From Streptomyces sp. CC228A (GTDB taxonomy: Bacteria > Actinomycetota > Actinomycetes > Streptomycetales > Streptomycetaceae), in NCBI RefSeq assembly GCF_021390935.1, contig NZ_JAJPUI010000010.1, positions 62,001 through 126,000 on the forward strand: 64,000 bases of DNA. The letters run 5' to 3'. Every line of letters begins with the position of its first letter. The first letter of the stretch is position 1. The translations under genes were made by a program, and so were the position numbers. Below are positions 44,566 to 53,303 of this stretch, piece after piece. The notes beneath the pieces are model-generated. The model was not told the DNA's origin and did not search any database. It saw only the letters and a list, made by a program, of their open reading frames with translations.

Positions 44566-45228
44566 TCAGCGCGCTCGCGCGTTGAAGTCGCCGATCAGAG
44601 ACGGCAGCTCGGTGAGGCTTTCAATGCGGAAGGTCGGGAGCTTCACCGCTTCCTCGGTGTTCCACTGGATCGTCGCCCACGGGCCACGGTGGATGAGCGC
44701 CGAGTGCATGCCGGCGGCGGCTGCCGGGCGCAGGTCGTTGTCGACGCGGTCCCCGACGTACAGGATCTCCGAGCTGGTGAACGGGGTGACTTCGGCGACC
44801 CGGCGGAAGAACTCCGGGTCGGGTTTGCTGGCGCCCCAGTCGTCCGAGGTGCCGATCAGGTCCACGTCCTTGGTGAACAGCTCACGCAGGAGGCCGCCGG
44901 CACGCACGGTCTGGTTCCCCGCGATGCCGAGCCACAGCCCGTCGGCGCGCAGCTGGGCGAGGGCGGGGCGGACATCCGGGTACAGGTCGTCCTCGCCGAA
45001 CCACTCGGGCTGGTCGGCCTCCGCGCGCTTCTCGCGCTCGGCGTACAGGTCGAATCCGGGCTGGAACTCCTGGAACGTCTCGCGGTAGTCCCGGCCCTGT
45101 GCGATGACGGCGCCGAACATCGCGGCGAACGTGTGGCGGGGGACCCCCAGCCAGTCCGCCCACGTTCCGTACTCGCGGGTCTCGTCTACCAGGCACTCAC
45201 CAACGTCGAACACCACAGCGCGAATCAT
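44566..45228 (-). CDS. HAD-superfamily hydrolase
   Basis: A 220-aa HAD protein: motif I VVFDVGECLVDET (Asp nucleophile; the second position of DxD is changed to Glu as DVGE), motif II GIAGNQT, Lys in DWGASKPDP, motif IV ILYVGDRVDNDLRPAAAAG. Cap region in between. Phosphatase- or dehalogenase-like activity on a small molecule. It sits between the tRNA and the imperfect tRNA copy and may be cargo of the former element or a bystander. Confidence 0.88.
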   Translation of the reverse strand: MIRAVVFDVGECLVDETREYGTWADWLGVPRHTFAAMFGAVIAQGRDYRETFQEFQPGFDLYAEREKRAEADQPEWFGEDDLYPDVRPALAQLRADGLWLGIAGNQTVRAGGLLRELFTKDVDLIGTSDDWGASKPDPEFFRRVAEVTPFTSSEILYVGDRVDNDLRPAAAAGMHSALIHRGPWATIQWNTEEAVKLPTFRIESLTELPSLIGDFNARAR

Positions 45229-45422
45229 GCCCGCAGCCTAGCCAGTTCGGGGGATGCGGCGTCAGCAGGATCCGGGCATGACGCAGCCGCCCCCTGCCCT
45301 CCCGCGGGGGAGCAGGGGGCGGGGGAGCCGCGGGGAACGCCGGCGACTCCCGAGCGAACGTGCAGCTCAGCGTTCTCCCAGGTCAGCCCACGTCCGCGTA
45401 CGACGAGGCCGGCGCACGGCAC

Positions 45423-45608
45423 CTACAGGGAAGAGGCCCAGACGACTATCCCGATGGGAGTGAGGCCGCATAGGAGGCCGAGGCACAGGCATGCGTAGGC
45501 CAAAGCCTTGAACGCCTTGTGTCTCTGGGCTCGACATGCAGCGAAGCATGTGAAGCCGGCGACGGCGAGGCACGGCAGGATGACGAAGAAGAACCCCAGC
45601 GCTGCCAT
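45423..45608 (-). CDS. Small two-helix membrane protein
   Basis: A 61-aa hypothetical protein made of two hydrophobic stretches (LGFFFVILPCLAVAGFTCFA and ALAYACLCLGLLCGLTPIG) joined by a short basic loop (CRAQRHKAFK). Rich in Cys. ATG 45608 follows GGGGAGATC, a good ribosome site, which is the main reason to accept it. Function unknown. It lies within the possible integration scar. Confidence 0.5.
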   Translation of the reverse strand: MAALGFFFVILPCLAVAGFTCFAACRAQRHKAFKALAYACLCLGLLCGLTPIGIVVWASSL

Positions 45609-45850
45609 GATCTCCCCGATCGTGCGGCCGCGGTACAGCAGGAAAGTACAGCAACCACCACGACCGCAGTCGACCGCCACCGCCCCATGCAGCCGCTCGA
45701 CCAGCCTTGCAGACCTCGGCAACCCTCCCGCCCGTAGCTCGTCGCATCGAGGGGGCGACTGACATCCACAGCCGGCTTCAACGACGTCGGACGGGGGCGT
45801 CTGCGAACGCTCCTGCCAGACCGCAGCAGTACCAGGCCACCCCGCCAGGA

Positions 45851-46333
45851 TCAGCTTCCGATCGAACTCCTCAAGCGGGTGTCGCAGGTTCGCATCGTGC
45901 CGAGGGCACACGGCACAGGGACGGTTCGGAGGCTTCGTCCCTCGAACCGGCCCTGCCGCGTCATCACAGCCCTGCCACGGCGAACCATGAACTCCGGTCT
46001 GGTCCCACCGCACCGGTGTCCTGCCGTCAGCCTTTTCCGGCCGTAGATGCGCGCCGCTTCGGCGTCGAAGGGGATGGGGGCGAAGGGGATGGGGTCGAAC
46101 TCGTTCTCGGCGCGTTGCAGGATGTCGAGCCTGCGGGCGCGTTCGGCGTGTTCGTCGTAGCTGCTCTGTTCGTCGTTGCGACGGACCTCGTGCGGACCGG
46201 CGGACAACTCGGCCAGGGTGATGGCGGTGATCGCCATCTCGTCCGGCAGCTCCTCTGGCGCCACCCAGCGGCGCAGAATCATGATGTCGGTGTCGAGAAT
46301 GCCCTGGCGATGCGTCGAGACGTCAGCGGTCAT
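45851..46333 (-). pseudogene. VapC-like PIN toxin, C-terminus lost
   Basis: The first about 90 residues are a normal PIN domain start: ILDTDIMILRRW, AITAITLAELSAGPHE, RRLDILQRAENEFDPIPF and FDAEAARIYGRKRLTAG. After that the sequence no longer shows the conserved acidic C-terminal segment (DLLIAATA-type); it reads through unrelated sequence that includes the antisense of the imperfect tRNA copy (45873-45909). The gene therefore looks truncated and probably inactive as a ribonuclease. Its ATG overlaps the antitoxin gene by 11 bases. Confidence 0.65.
45873..45909. other. Imperfect copy of the tRNA-Arg 3' end (attR candidate)
   Basis: AAGCGGGTGTCGCAGGTTCG then diverging at three positions from 44333-44369 (34/37 identical). 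It cannot form a tRNA on its own. It overlaps the corrupted end of the vapC-like gene. No integrase gene remains between the copies. Confidence 0.6.
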
Positions 46334-46586
46334 AGGGATCGACCGGGTAGGGGTCGGCCGTGGCAGCCTGATCGGCCCGGAACCTGTCAAGGTCGATGCC
46401 CGGGGCGGTCCTGGACATCGCGGCGAACTCCTGGCGAGAGACGAACCGACGGCGTCGACGCAGCGGGACGAGCCGGCCGATCGGATGTCCGTCGCGGGTG
46501 ACGGTGAACGACTGCCCGCTCTGTACGGCATCCATGATTTCTCGGGACCGGCTGCGTAGATCCCGTTGGGTGATTTCGGGCTGAAT
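46323..46586 (-). CDS. Phd/YefM-type antitoxin
   Basis: About 87 aa: EITQRDLRSRSREIMDAVQS, then SFTVTRDGHPIGRLVPL, a typical DNA-binding Phd N-terminus, and a disordered acidic C-terminus (DLDRFRADQAATADPYPVD) that would neutralise the toxin. No ATG, GTG or TTG suits; the most natural start is an ATT at 46586 preceded by GAGGGG. An alternative is a lost start codon. The toxin gene overlaps its 3' end. Confidence 0.65.
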   Translation of the reverse strand: MQPEITQRDLRSRSREIMDAVQSGQSFTVTRDGHPIGRLVPLRRRRRFVSRQEFAAMSRTAPGIDLDRFRADQAATADPYPVDPYDR

Positions 46587-46864
46587 GCTCCCCTCACCAC
46601 GGTGGCGCCGGTGCCACCAGGTAGCACATGGCGCCCAAGGGCTTGCATCGACGTCCCTCCGGTCGTAGCGGCCGGTATGGCGTTCGGTGGTCGATTGGGC
46701 CGGGGCCACGGAGACGCCTCCTACCGCGGCACGGTGACAGTACGAGGCGGTCCGGTGGGTGGAGGTAGCGCCGGACCCGCCCGTCGGCGGTGGCTGGACA
46801 GGTCGCGCAGAGTCCTGGCGTCGCCGGGATGGTTCGATGGGCGGGAAGCGCGGGGGAGACATAG

Positions 46865-47098
46865 GTGGAGGTGGGGCGCGTGGTGGTGGCGACGGTCCGG
46901 GAGTGGCACGACGAGGAGGGGTGGGGCGTGCTCGACTCGGCCGAGACGCCCGGCGGGTGCTGGGCGCACTACTCCTGCCTGGAGATGGACGGGTTCCGGG
47001 CCTTGGCTGTCGGGCAGCGGGTGCGGCTTCGATGGGAGGACCCCGGCTTCCTGCAGGACGGGTACGCGTACCGGGCCCTGAGCGTCGTCGTCCTCTGA
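46865..47098 (+). CDS. Cold-shock-like small protein
   Basis: A 77-aa protein: VATVREWHDEEGWGVLDSAE, GGCWAHYSCLEMDGFRALAVGQRVRLRWEDPG, a cold-shock-domain-like beta barrel of a kind common in actinomycetes (RNP1-like GWGVL). GTG 46865 or a later GTG may be the start. The upstream 46587-46864 is GC-rich with no gene. Confidence 0.75.
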   Translation: MEVGRVVVATVREWHDEEGWGVLDSAETPGGCWAHYSCLEMDGFRALAVGQRVRLRWEDPGFLQDGYAYRALSVVVL

Positions 47099-47405
47099 GG
47101 CCGTACGGGCCCGGGACGGGCTGCTGACGGTACGGGCTCACCGCCTGCGGGCCCGCGACCTCGTGCGGGGCTCGCTGCCTGCGCGCCCGCGACCCTGTGC
47201 GGGGCTCGCTGCCTGCGGACCCGCGGTCCCCACGGGGCTCGCTGTCTGCGGAGCTTTGCTCCTGTGCGCGTAGGCAAGCAGCCGCCGTGCACGGGGGCAG
47301 CGCTGGGGTCGCTGCCTGCGGGGTCTGCTGCCGGGCGCGGTGGTTGGTCCGGCGGAGGGCCGCGGGCCACAGGGGCACCCGCCCGCCCGGTGTGCCCGCG
47401 GGGGG
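47099..47405 (+). other. Intergenic repeat-rich stretch
   Basis: Three imperfect repeats of about 32 bases (core GGGGCTCGCTGCCTGCGG) between 47155 and 47255. No gene seen. Confidence 0.45.
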
Positions 47406-48182
47406 CTACGGGTTGCGTGTGGTGTGCGGCAGGGAGCGGTACGCGACGCGGGTGTCGGCCGCCGTGTCGATGAGCGTCACCATCAGCGGGGTGCTGCCCG
47501 TGGGGCCCTGGTTCAGGGCGGTCAGGCGGTAGCGCGTGCTCCGTACCGCGTCGCGGGCCAGCGGGGTGCCGCCGCTGTGGAGGTGCGGCGGCATCGTGTC
47601 GTTGGCGATCCGCAGCGGTTCGTCGCGCCACATGCCGGCCGCCGGGTCCCAGCGCTGGAGCAGGAAGCCGTCCTGGGGTGCCTGCTCCGCGGACCTGCCG
47701 TCGATCAGCATCTCCATCTGGAACGCCAGCTTCAGGTGCGTGTACGCGCGTGTGTTGCCGTTGTCGAGCGTGACCGTGAACTCCTGCGGCGCCCCTCCCC
47801 GTGCCAGGTCGATCCGGCCGCCGGCCGTCCGCACCGCCATCGCCAGGTACGTCGGCGCCGGCGGCGCCGTCCGCGCGGGCGCCTCCCCGCGGGTGGGCTC
47901 GGCCCGCGGGGCCGGGGTGCTCGGCGGTGCGGTGGTCGGCCGCTTGGCGTTCGGCTGCGCTGCCGACGGCGTCGGGGCCGCCGCCGATGCCGGGGGCGCG
48001 GTCACGGTCGGAGTCGGGGTCGGTACGGGGGTACGGGTCGGCTCCGGGGCCGCCGGCGCGGAGGACTGCGACGCCCGGGGCTTCGCCGCCGGAGCCGCGT
48101 CCGGTCCGTCGCAGCCCACGGCCGCCCCGCCCAGCAGGGCCGTCGCCACACCGCCCGCCACCAGTCCGCGTGCGATGCGCAT
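47406..48182 (-). CDS. Putative lipoprotein
   Basis: A 258-aa exported protein. Signal peptide MRIARGLVAGGVATALLGG with lipobox LLGGAAVGC (Cys about 24), then a Pro/Thr/Ala-rich linker of about 90 residues and a C-terminal beta-rich domain (EFTVTLDNGNTRAYTHLKLA, MLIDGRSAEQAPQDGFLLQR) resembling the signal-peptide-protein domains of unknown function on actinomycete surfaces. The ATG at 48182 is chosen for the signal peptide. Function unknown. Confidence 0.75.
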   Translation of the reverse strand: MRIARGLVAGGVATALLGGAAVGCDGPDAAPAAKPRASQSSAPAAPEPTRTPVPTPTPTVTAPPASAAAPTPSAAQPNAKRPTTAPPSTPAPRAEPTRGEAPARTAPPAPTYLAMAVRTAGGRIDLARGGAPQEFTVTLDNGNTRAYTHLKLAFQMEMLIDGRSAEQAPQDGFLLQRWDPAAGMWRDEPLRIANDTMPPHLHSGGTPLARDAVRSTRYRLTALNQGPTGSTPLMVTLIDTAADTRVAYRSLPHTTRNP

Positions 48183-48392
48183 CGTCGTCTCCCCCTGCCC
48201 CGTGGTCACAGCTGTCCCGGTGAACCTAGCCCGCCCAGGTCACGCCCCGGCACGTGGCCGATAACGTTCGGTCGTCGATTCCGTCAGGGGCCGCATACGG
48301 ACAGCACTGCCTGCGGAGCGCCCTGTGCCCTGCGGAGAGTCCCGCGCGCCGCCGGCGTTGCTTTCGGACAGCGTCGGACGGAAGATCATCGG

Positions 48393-49433
48393 GTGATCCG
48401 TCTGACCGCCTCCCTCCGCCGCTCCCGGCTCGCCGCGCGCGTCCCCGACCAGTTCGACCCTTCGGCCCACGGGCTCGTACCGCGCGCGGAGCTCGACGAC
48501 CGCTGGCCGGGGCCGCCCCCGCCGCTGCACGAGGCCAAGGCCGCGCAGGCCCTCGCGGACGCCGCCTGGGACGGGGACTGGCAGACCGCCGCCGCCCACC
48601 TGGAGGCGGCCGGGCAGGACTGGGACGAGCACTGGTCCCGCATGGAACTGCTCCAGCAGGTCGCCGCCGAGGACGACGGCTGGCTCGACGCCTGGCGCGC
48701 CGCCCGGCCCGAGGACGGCGACGCCGCGACGCTGCACGCGCTCCTGCTGCTGCGCCGCGCCTGGGCGATCCGCGGCAGCGCGTACGCGCACGAGGTCCCC
48801 GAGGAGCGGATGAGCCGCTTCCGGCAGCTCGTCCCCGCCTCCATCGAGGCGGCCCGCAAGGCGTCCCTCGCCGCGCCCGGCCACCCCGGCCCGTGGGTGG
48901 TGATGGTCACCGCCGCCCGCGGCGCCCAGTACTCCCCCCACCAGTTCGTCCCCCTGTGGGCGGAGCTCGCGGCCCGCGCCCCGTACCACTACGAAGGCCA
49001 CTGGCAGGCGATGCAGTACTGGTGCGCCAAGTGGTTCGGCTCCGACCGGCAGATGCTGGAGTTCGCGGAGCACGCCCTGCGGATCGCCCCGGAGGGCAGC
49101 CCGCTCGCCGGCATCTATCTGCACGCCCTGCAGGAGTTGGAGCAGCGCGGCAGCCGGCTGCCGTCCGGGCGGCGGGCCCAGGACCTCCTCGTCGCCGCCG
49201 CCCGCTCGCTCGGCACCGTGCCCGCCGGCGACCGGCGCCTGCCCCGGCTGCGCCACCTGCTGGCCCACCACCTGCTGCGGACGGGGCTGTACGAGGAGGC
49301 CTTGGAGCAGTTCCGGCTGATCGGCCCCTGGTGCGGGGCCGGTCCGTGGGACGACGAGCGGGACATCGTGGCGGCGTTCGACCTGGCCCGCGGCACCGCC
49401 GCTCTGGGGGCGGCGCGGCGCAACCGCTCCTGA
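48393..49433 (+). CDS. Conserved hypothetical protein (TPR-like helical)
   Basis: A 346-aa soluble, Ala/Leu/Arg/Trp-rich helical protein with recurring Trp motifs (DAAWDGDWQTAAAHLEAAGQ, DWDEHWSRMELLQQ, YHYEGHWQAMQYWCAKW), reminiscent of tetratricopeptide-type repeats. GTG 48393 is the first plausible start. Typical of a streptomycete core protein of unknown function. Divergent from the lipoprotein gene. Confidence 0.7.
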   Translation: MIRLTASLRRSRLAARVPDQFDPSAHGLVPRAELDDRWPGPPPPLHEAKAAQALADAAWDGDWQTAAAHLEAAGQDWDEHWSRMELLQQVAAEDDGWLDAWRAARPEDGDAATLHALLLLRRAWAIRGSAYAHEVPEERMSRFRQLVPASIEAARKASLAAPGHPGPWVVMVTAARGAQYSPHQFVPLWAELAARAPYHYEGHWQAMQYWCAKWFGSDRQMLEFAEHALRIAPEGSPLAGIYLHALQELEQRGSRLPSGRRAQDLLVAAARSLGTVPAGDRRLPRLRHLLAHHLLRTGLYEEALEQFRLIGPWCGAGPWDDERDIVAAFDLARGTAALGAARRNRS

Positions 49434-50161
49434 CCGGTGGCCCGGCGCACCCCGACCGGCCGGCGCACCTCCGGCTGACGGGCCGGTGGGCCGTCCCTCA
49501 CCGGTCGGCGCACTTCCGGCTGGTCAGCCGGTCCGCGCACCCCCGGCTGACCAGCCGGTACGCCGGCACGTGGCCACCCGGTACGCCGGCACGTGACCAG
49601 CCGGTACGCCGACACATGGGCACCCGGTACGCCGGCACGTGACCAGCCGGTACGCCTCCGCCGGGCCCCCACCGGGTCGGCCGGTGCGCCCGCACGTGAC
49701 CGGCCGCCGCGCCCCACTCGGCCCAGCCGCCGGGCCCGCCCAAGGCCCAACCGGCGGCCCTCGGACCGGCCGGGCCCGGGGGCTGCTTGCCCCTCGGCTC
49801 GGCCGGCGCCGGTCGGCCCCGGCCCGCCCTGATCTGCGGCGGTCCGCGCCGGTCCACCCCGGTCCGCCCCGATCTGCGCCGGTCTTCGGCGGTCGACCCC
49901 GGCCCGCCCCGGCCGGCCCAGGTCGCGCCGGCCCGCGCCGGAGGGCCCCGGTCCGCGCCGGTCGGCCCCGGTCTTTGCCGGGGGCGCAACACACGCAACA
50001 CACCTGGTCAGCGCGGACATTCGAGCCGTTCTGGATCGCGCGACGAGTACGTGGCTGTTCCATGAATGCGGCTTCCACTCCGGCGGCGTGCTCGTGCGCC
50101 GCCGCTTCGGCTGCTCACTTTCGCGCTTCCGACCGCGCAACTCCCCGTGAGGTGTCACTTC
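49434..50161. other. Spacer with 23-bp tandem repeats
   Basis: No gene. 49555-49656 holds 4.4 copies of a 23-bp unit (CCGGTACGCCGGCACGTGAC plus 3), each containing a palindromic CCGG/CACGTG core. 49800-49990 holds looser GGTCCGCCCCGATCTGCGCC-type repeats. The HD-protein start follows. Confidence 0.55.
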
Positions 50162-50800
50162 ATGTCCGAAATCATCGCCGGTGTCGCCATTCCCGACAGC
50201 ACGATCGCCAAGGAGGCGACCGAGCTGATCCGCGACGCCACGGATGAGCTGATCTACCACCACTCCCGCCGGGTCTTCATCTGGGGCGCGCTCCAGGGGC
50301 AGAACCGCGGGCTGTCCTTCGACGCGGAACTGCTCTACGTCGGGGCCATGTTCCACGACCTGGGGCTCACCGAGCCGTACCGCGACAACGGCACCCGCTT
50401 CGAGATCGACGGCGCCGACGAGGCCCGCAAGTTCCTCGTCTCCCGCGGGATCGACGCGGAGCGCGCGCGGGTCGTGTGGGAGGCCATCGCGCTGCACACC
50501 ACCCCGGAGATCCCCACCCGGATGGCCCCGGAGATCGCCCTGGTGACGGCGGGCGTGGAGCTGGACGTCCTCGGCATCGGCTACCACGACGTGTCGGACG
50601 AGACCCGCGGCGCGGTCGTCGCCGCGCACCCGCGCCCCGACTTCAAGCGGCGCATCCTCCAGGCGTTCAACGACGGCATCACCCGCCGCCCGGCCACCAC
50701 GTTCGGCAACGTCAAGGCCGACGTCCTGGAGCGGTTCACCGACGGCTACGTCCGGCCGAACTTCGTGCAGGTCATCGAGGGCTCGCCCTGGTCCGAGTGA
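50162..50800 (+). CDS. HD-domain protein (cyanamide hydratase-like)
   Basis: A 212-aa HD-fold metal hydrolase: YHHSRRVFIWGAL (first His), LLYVGAMFHDLGLT (HD pair), WEAIALHTTPEIPTRM and LDVLGIGYHDV. This arrangement is that of the small HD family annotated as cyanamide hydratase or phosphohydrolase. ATG 50162 chosen; upstream reading is Arg-rich and unlikely. Single gene. Confidence 0.85.
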   Translation: MSEIIAGVAIPDSTIAKEATELIRDATDELIYHHSRRVFIWGALQGQNRGLSFDAELLYVGAMFHDLGLTEPYRDNGTRFEIDGADEARKFLVSRGIDAERARVVWEAIALHTTPEIPTRMAPEIALVTAGVELDVLGIGYHDVSDETRGAVVAAHPRPDFKRRILQAFNDGITRRPATTFGNVKADVLERFTDGYVRPNFVQVIEGSPWSE

Positions 50801-51459
50801 CCGGAGCCCCGACCCGGCCCGGACCCCACCCGCCACCGGGCCGGCGGGGCACCCGCGGGAACAACCCTGCCGCAGCACGGCGCTGAGCCCGCCGTCACCC
50901 GCACGGTCCGCCGGGCTCTGCGGCACCCCGTGAAACCCGCGGGACCCGCCCAACCCCGCAGGCCTGCTCGCCGCCACGAACCCGCCACCCGTACGGCCAA
51001 GAGCCCGCCCCCGTACGGCCACGAGCCCCCGCGCACCGGCCGCCGCGGGCCCCGCGCACCCGCTCCGAACCGACCGGGGCCGAGGGCGCACCCGCCCGCA
51101 CGACCCCGGGCACGACCGCGCCGTACGACCACGGCCCCGACCGCCCGCACCGCCGGGAGCCCGCCGGCACGCATCCGACGACCCGTACGGCTGCGGAGAC
51201 CACCGACCCGTACGACCCGGGCACGACCACCCCATGCGCCCCGGCCGTACCGGCGCGCTCAGCCCCCGGTACCACCGCTGCCACCACCACGCCCACGGGC
51301 ACGGGCACGGGCACGGGCACGGATCCGACCACCCCGTACGTACGTCCCCGTGGCCTCCGCGCGCCGCCACGCCGCCCCCCTTGCCACAACCGTGCGCAGC
51401 CTGCCGCCGGGCCCGCGCGCACTCACCCACGCACCCACTCATCCCTTAAGGAACCCGTC
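50801..51459 (+). other. Spacer with hexanucleotide repeat
   Basis: About 660 bases of C-rich low-complexity sequence without a gene. A (GGGCAC)n run of about five units lies at 51296-51325. The PAP2 gene promoter must be within the last 150 bases, but I see no clear boxes. Confidence 0.45.
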
Positions 51460-53001
51460 GTGCATACCCGCACCCCGCGCAACCGCACGTACCGCAACCC
51501 CGTCCGCCTGCGCTCCGGCATCTCGGCCGCCGCCGCGCTCGTGCTGACGGTGACCGCCACCGGTTTCCAGGCCGTCGCCGCTCCCGCACCGGGCGCCGGC
51601 GCCGCAGCGGGCGCAGCGGCCCCTGCCGCCGCGTCCGGCAGCCTCGTCGTCCAGTGGAACCAGCAGATCAGCCAGGCCCTCAGCACCGAGTCCGCCACGC
51701 TCGGCCGCCCGACGGCTCCGCCGGTCGGTGCCCGCGCGTTCGCGATCGTCCACGCCGCGATGTACGACGCCTGGGCGGCGTACGACGCGAAGGCCGTCGG
51801 CACCGTGCTGGGCGGAGAGCTGCGGCGGCCCGCCGCCGAGCGGACCGAGGCCAACAAGAAGGCCGCGGTCAGCTACGCGGCCCACCGCGCCCTGACCGAC
51901 CTCTTCCCCGGGCAGCGCGCCGCCTTCGACGCGCGGTTGACCGCCCTCGGCTACAGCCCGTCCGACCTGGTGGCCCCGGTCGCCGGCAGCCCGGCGGACG
52001 TGGCGCTCACCGCCGCCGACGCGCTGCTGGAGAAGCGTGCGGGTGACGGCTCGAACCAGCACGCCACTCCGGCCTACGCGACGCCGAAGGGCTACTACAC
52101 CCCGGTCAACGCGCCGCAGGACGTCGACGCGTTCGACAAGGCGGCGCTGACCCACCCCGACCGCTGGACGCCGCTGCGGGTCAACGGCAAAGTGCAGGAG
52201 TTCGCCACCCCGCACTTCGCCACGGTCGACCCGTTCGTCGTGAAGGACCCGAAGAAGTACCTGCCGCCGGCGCCGCCCGCGTACGGCACCAACGAGGCCA
52301 AGCGGGCCATCTACCACCAGATCCTGGTCAACGCCACGCTGACGGAGCGCCAGAAGGCGCTGGCAGAGCACTGGCAGTACCCCGGCTCCAGCTCGTCGGC
52401 CATCCCCCAGGAGTGGGCCGCGTACGTATCCCAGCGGGACGGGTACACCCTGGACCAGGACGTGAAGATGTTCTTCGCCCTCAACCTCGCCGAGGGCGAG
52501 GAGTCGGTGGTGGCCTGGCTGACCAAGGTCTCGTTCGACTACGGGCGCCCGATCACGATGGTCCGCCACGCCATGTCGGGGCAGCGGATCCCGGGCTGGG
52601 CAGGCCCCGGCAAGGGCACCCGGATCATCGACGGCGAGAAGTGGACCCCGTACCTGAAGACCCCGCCCTTCGCCGCGTACGGCTCCGGGCACACCGGGTT
52701 CACCGCCGTGGCCGCCGAGACGCTCAAGCTCTTCACGGGCTCCGACCGCTACGGCGCCACCGGCGTCATCAAGGCAGGCAGCTCCGCGATCGAGCCCGGC
52801 ATGCCGTCGAAGGACGTGCCGCTGAAGTGGGACACGTTCTCGGCCGCCGCCCAGGAGGTGGGCCAGTCCCGCATCTACGGCGGCGCGCACTGGTACTACG
52901 ACCACGACGCCGCCTACCAGCAGGGCCAGGAGCTGGCCCGGGACGTCTGGAAGCACACCCAGGCGCTCTTCGACGGCACCCACACCAACGCCGGGCGGTA
53001 G
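51460..53001 (+). CDS. Vanadium haloperoxidase-like PAP2-fold exported protein
   Basis: A 513-aa protein. Signal peptide residues 1 to about 42 (basic start, ISAAAALVLTVTATGFQAVA). The PAP2/VHPO phosphate or vanadate site is in the C-terminal half: AYGSGHTGFTAVA (SGH) and SRIYGGAHWYYDHD (R and second His). The N-terminal domain has FAIVHAAMYDAWAAYD, usual for bacterial VHPO-like phosphatases. Secreted, probably acid phosphatase or haloperoxidase-like. The Lys/Arg of the first motif (RPITMVRHAM) is present. Confidence 0.85.
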   Translation: MHTRTPRNRTYRNPVRLRSGISAAAALVLTVTATGFQAVAAPAPGAGAAAGAAAPAAASGSLVVQWNQQISQALSTESATLGRPTAPPVGARAFAIVHAAMYDAWAAYDAKAVGTVLGGELRRPAAERTEANKKAAVSYAAHRALTDLFPGQRAAFDARLTALGYSPSDLVAPVAGSPADVALTAADALLEKRAGDGSNQHATPAYATPKGYYTPVNAPQDVDAFDKAALTHPDRWTPLRVNGKVQEFATPHFATVDPFVVKDPKKYLPPAPPAYGTNEAKRAIYHQILVNATLTERQKALAEHWQYPGSSSSAIPQEWAAYVSQRDGYTLDQDVKMFFALNLAEGEESVVAWLTKVSFDYGRPITMVRHAMSGQRIPGWAGPGKGTRIIDGEKWTPYLKTPPFAAYGSGHTGFTAVAAETLKLFTGSDRYGATGVIKAGSSAIEPGMPSKDVPLKWDTFSAAAQEVGQSRIYGGAHWYYDHDAAYQQGQELARDVWKHTQALFDGTHTNAGR

Positions 53002-53303
53002 CAGGTACGGAAGCACCGCACGTCAGGAGGCGGGGAAGCGGGCGGCCGGGGCGTGACCGGCCCGGCCGGGGGCGCGGCGGCCTCCTCCGCCGCCGGATGC
53101 CCGCGGCCGGGCGTCCCGGGCGCCCGCGACCGCCGTGCCCCGACTCCCCCGGGCACCCGCGGGCGCCCTGCCACGCCGTGCTGGTCCCCGTCCCGGCCGT
53201 CCCGCACCGCGGGGCCGCCGGGACGGGGCGTGCCGTGCGTGCCGGCGCGGCCCGGATGTCTGCGCGGATCGCCGCCGCCTCGTCCCGCGACGGCGGGGCC
53301 GCT
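53002..53303. other. Intergenic, no gene seen
   Basis: About 300 GC-rich bases between convergent genes, with imperfect inverted repeats but no clear terminator hairpin. Confidence 0.4.

Noticed and set aside
49555-49656. 23-bp repeats as CRISPR or origin iterons
   Set aside because: No spacers, no replication or cas genes, imperfect units; treated as intergenic tandem repeat.
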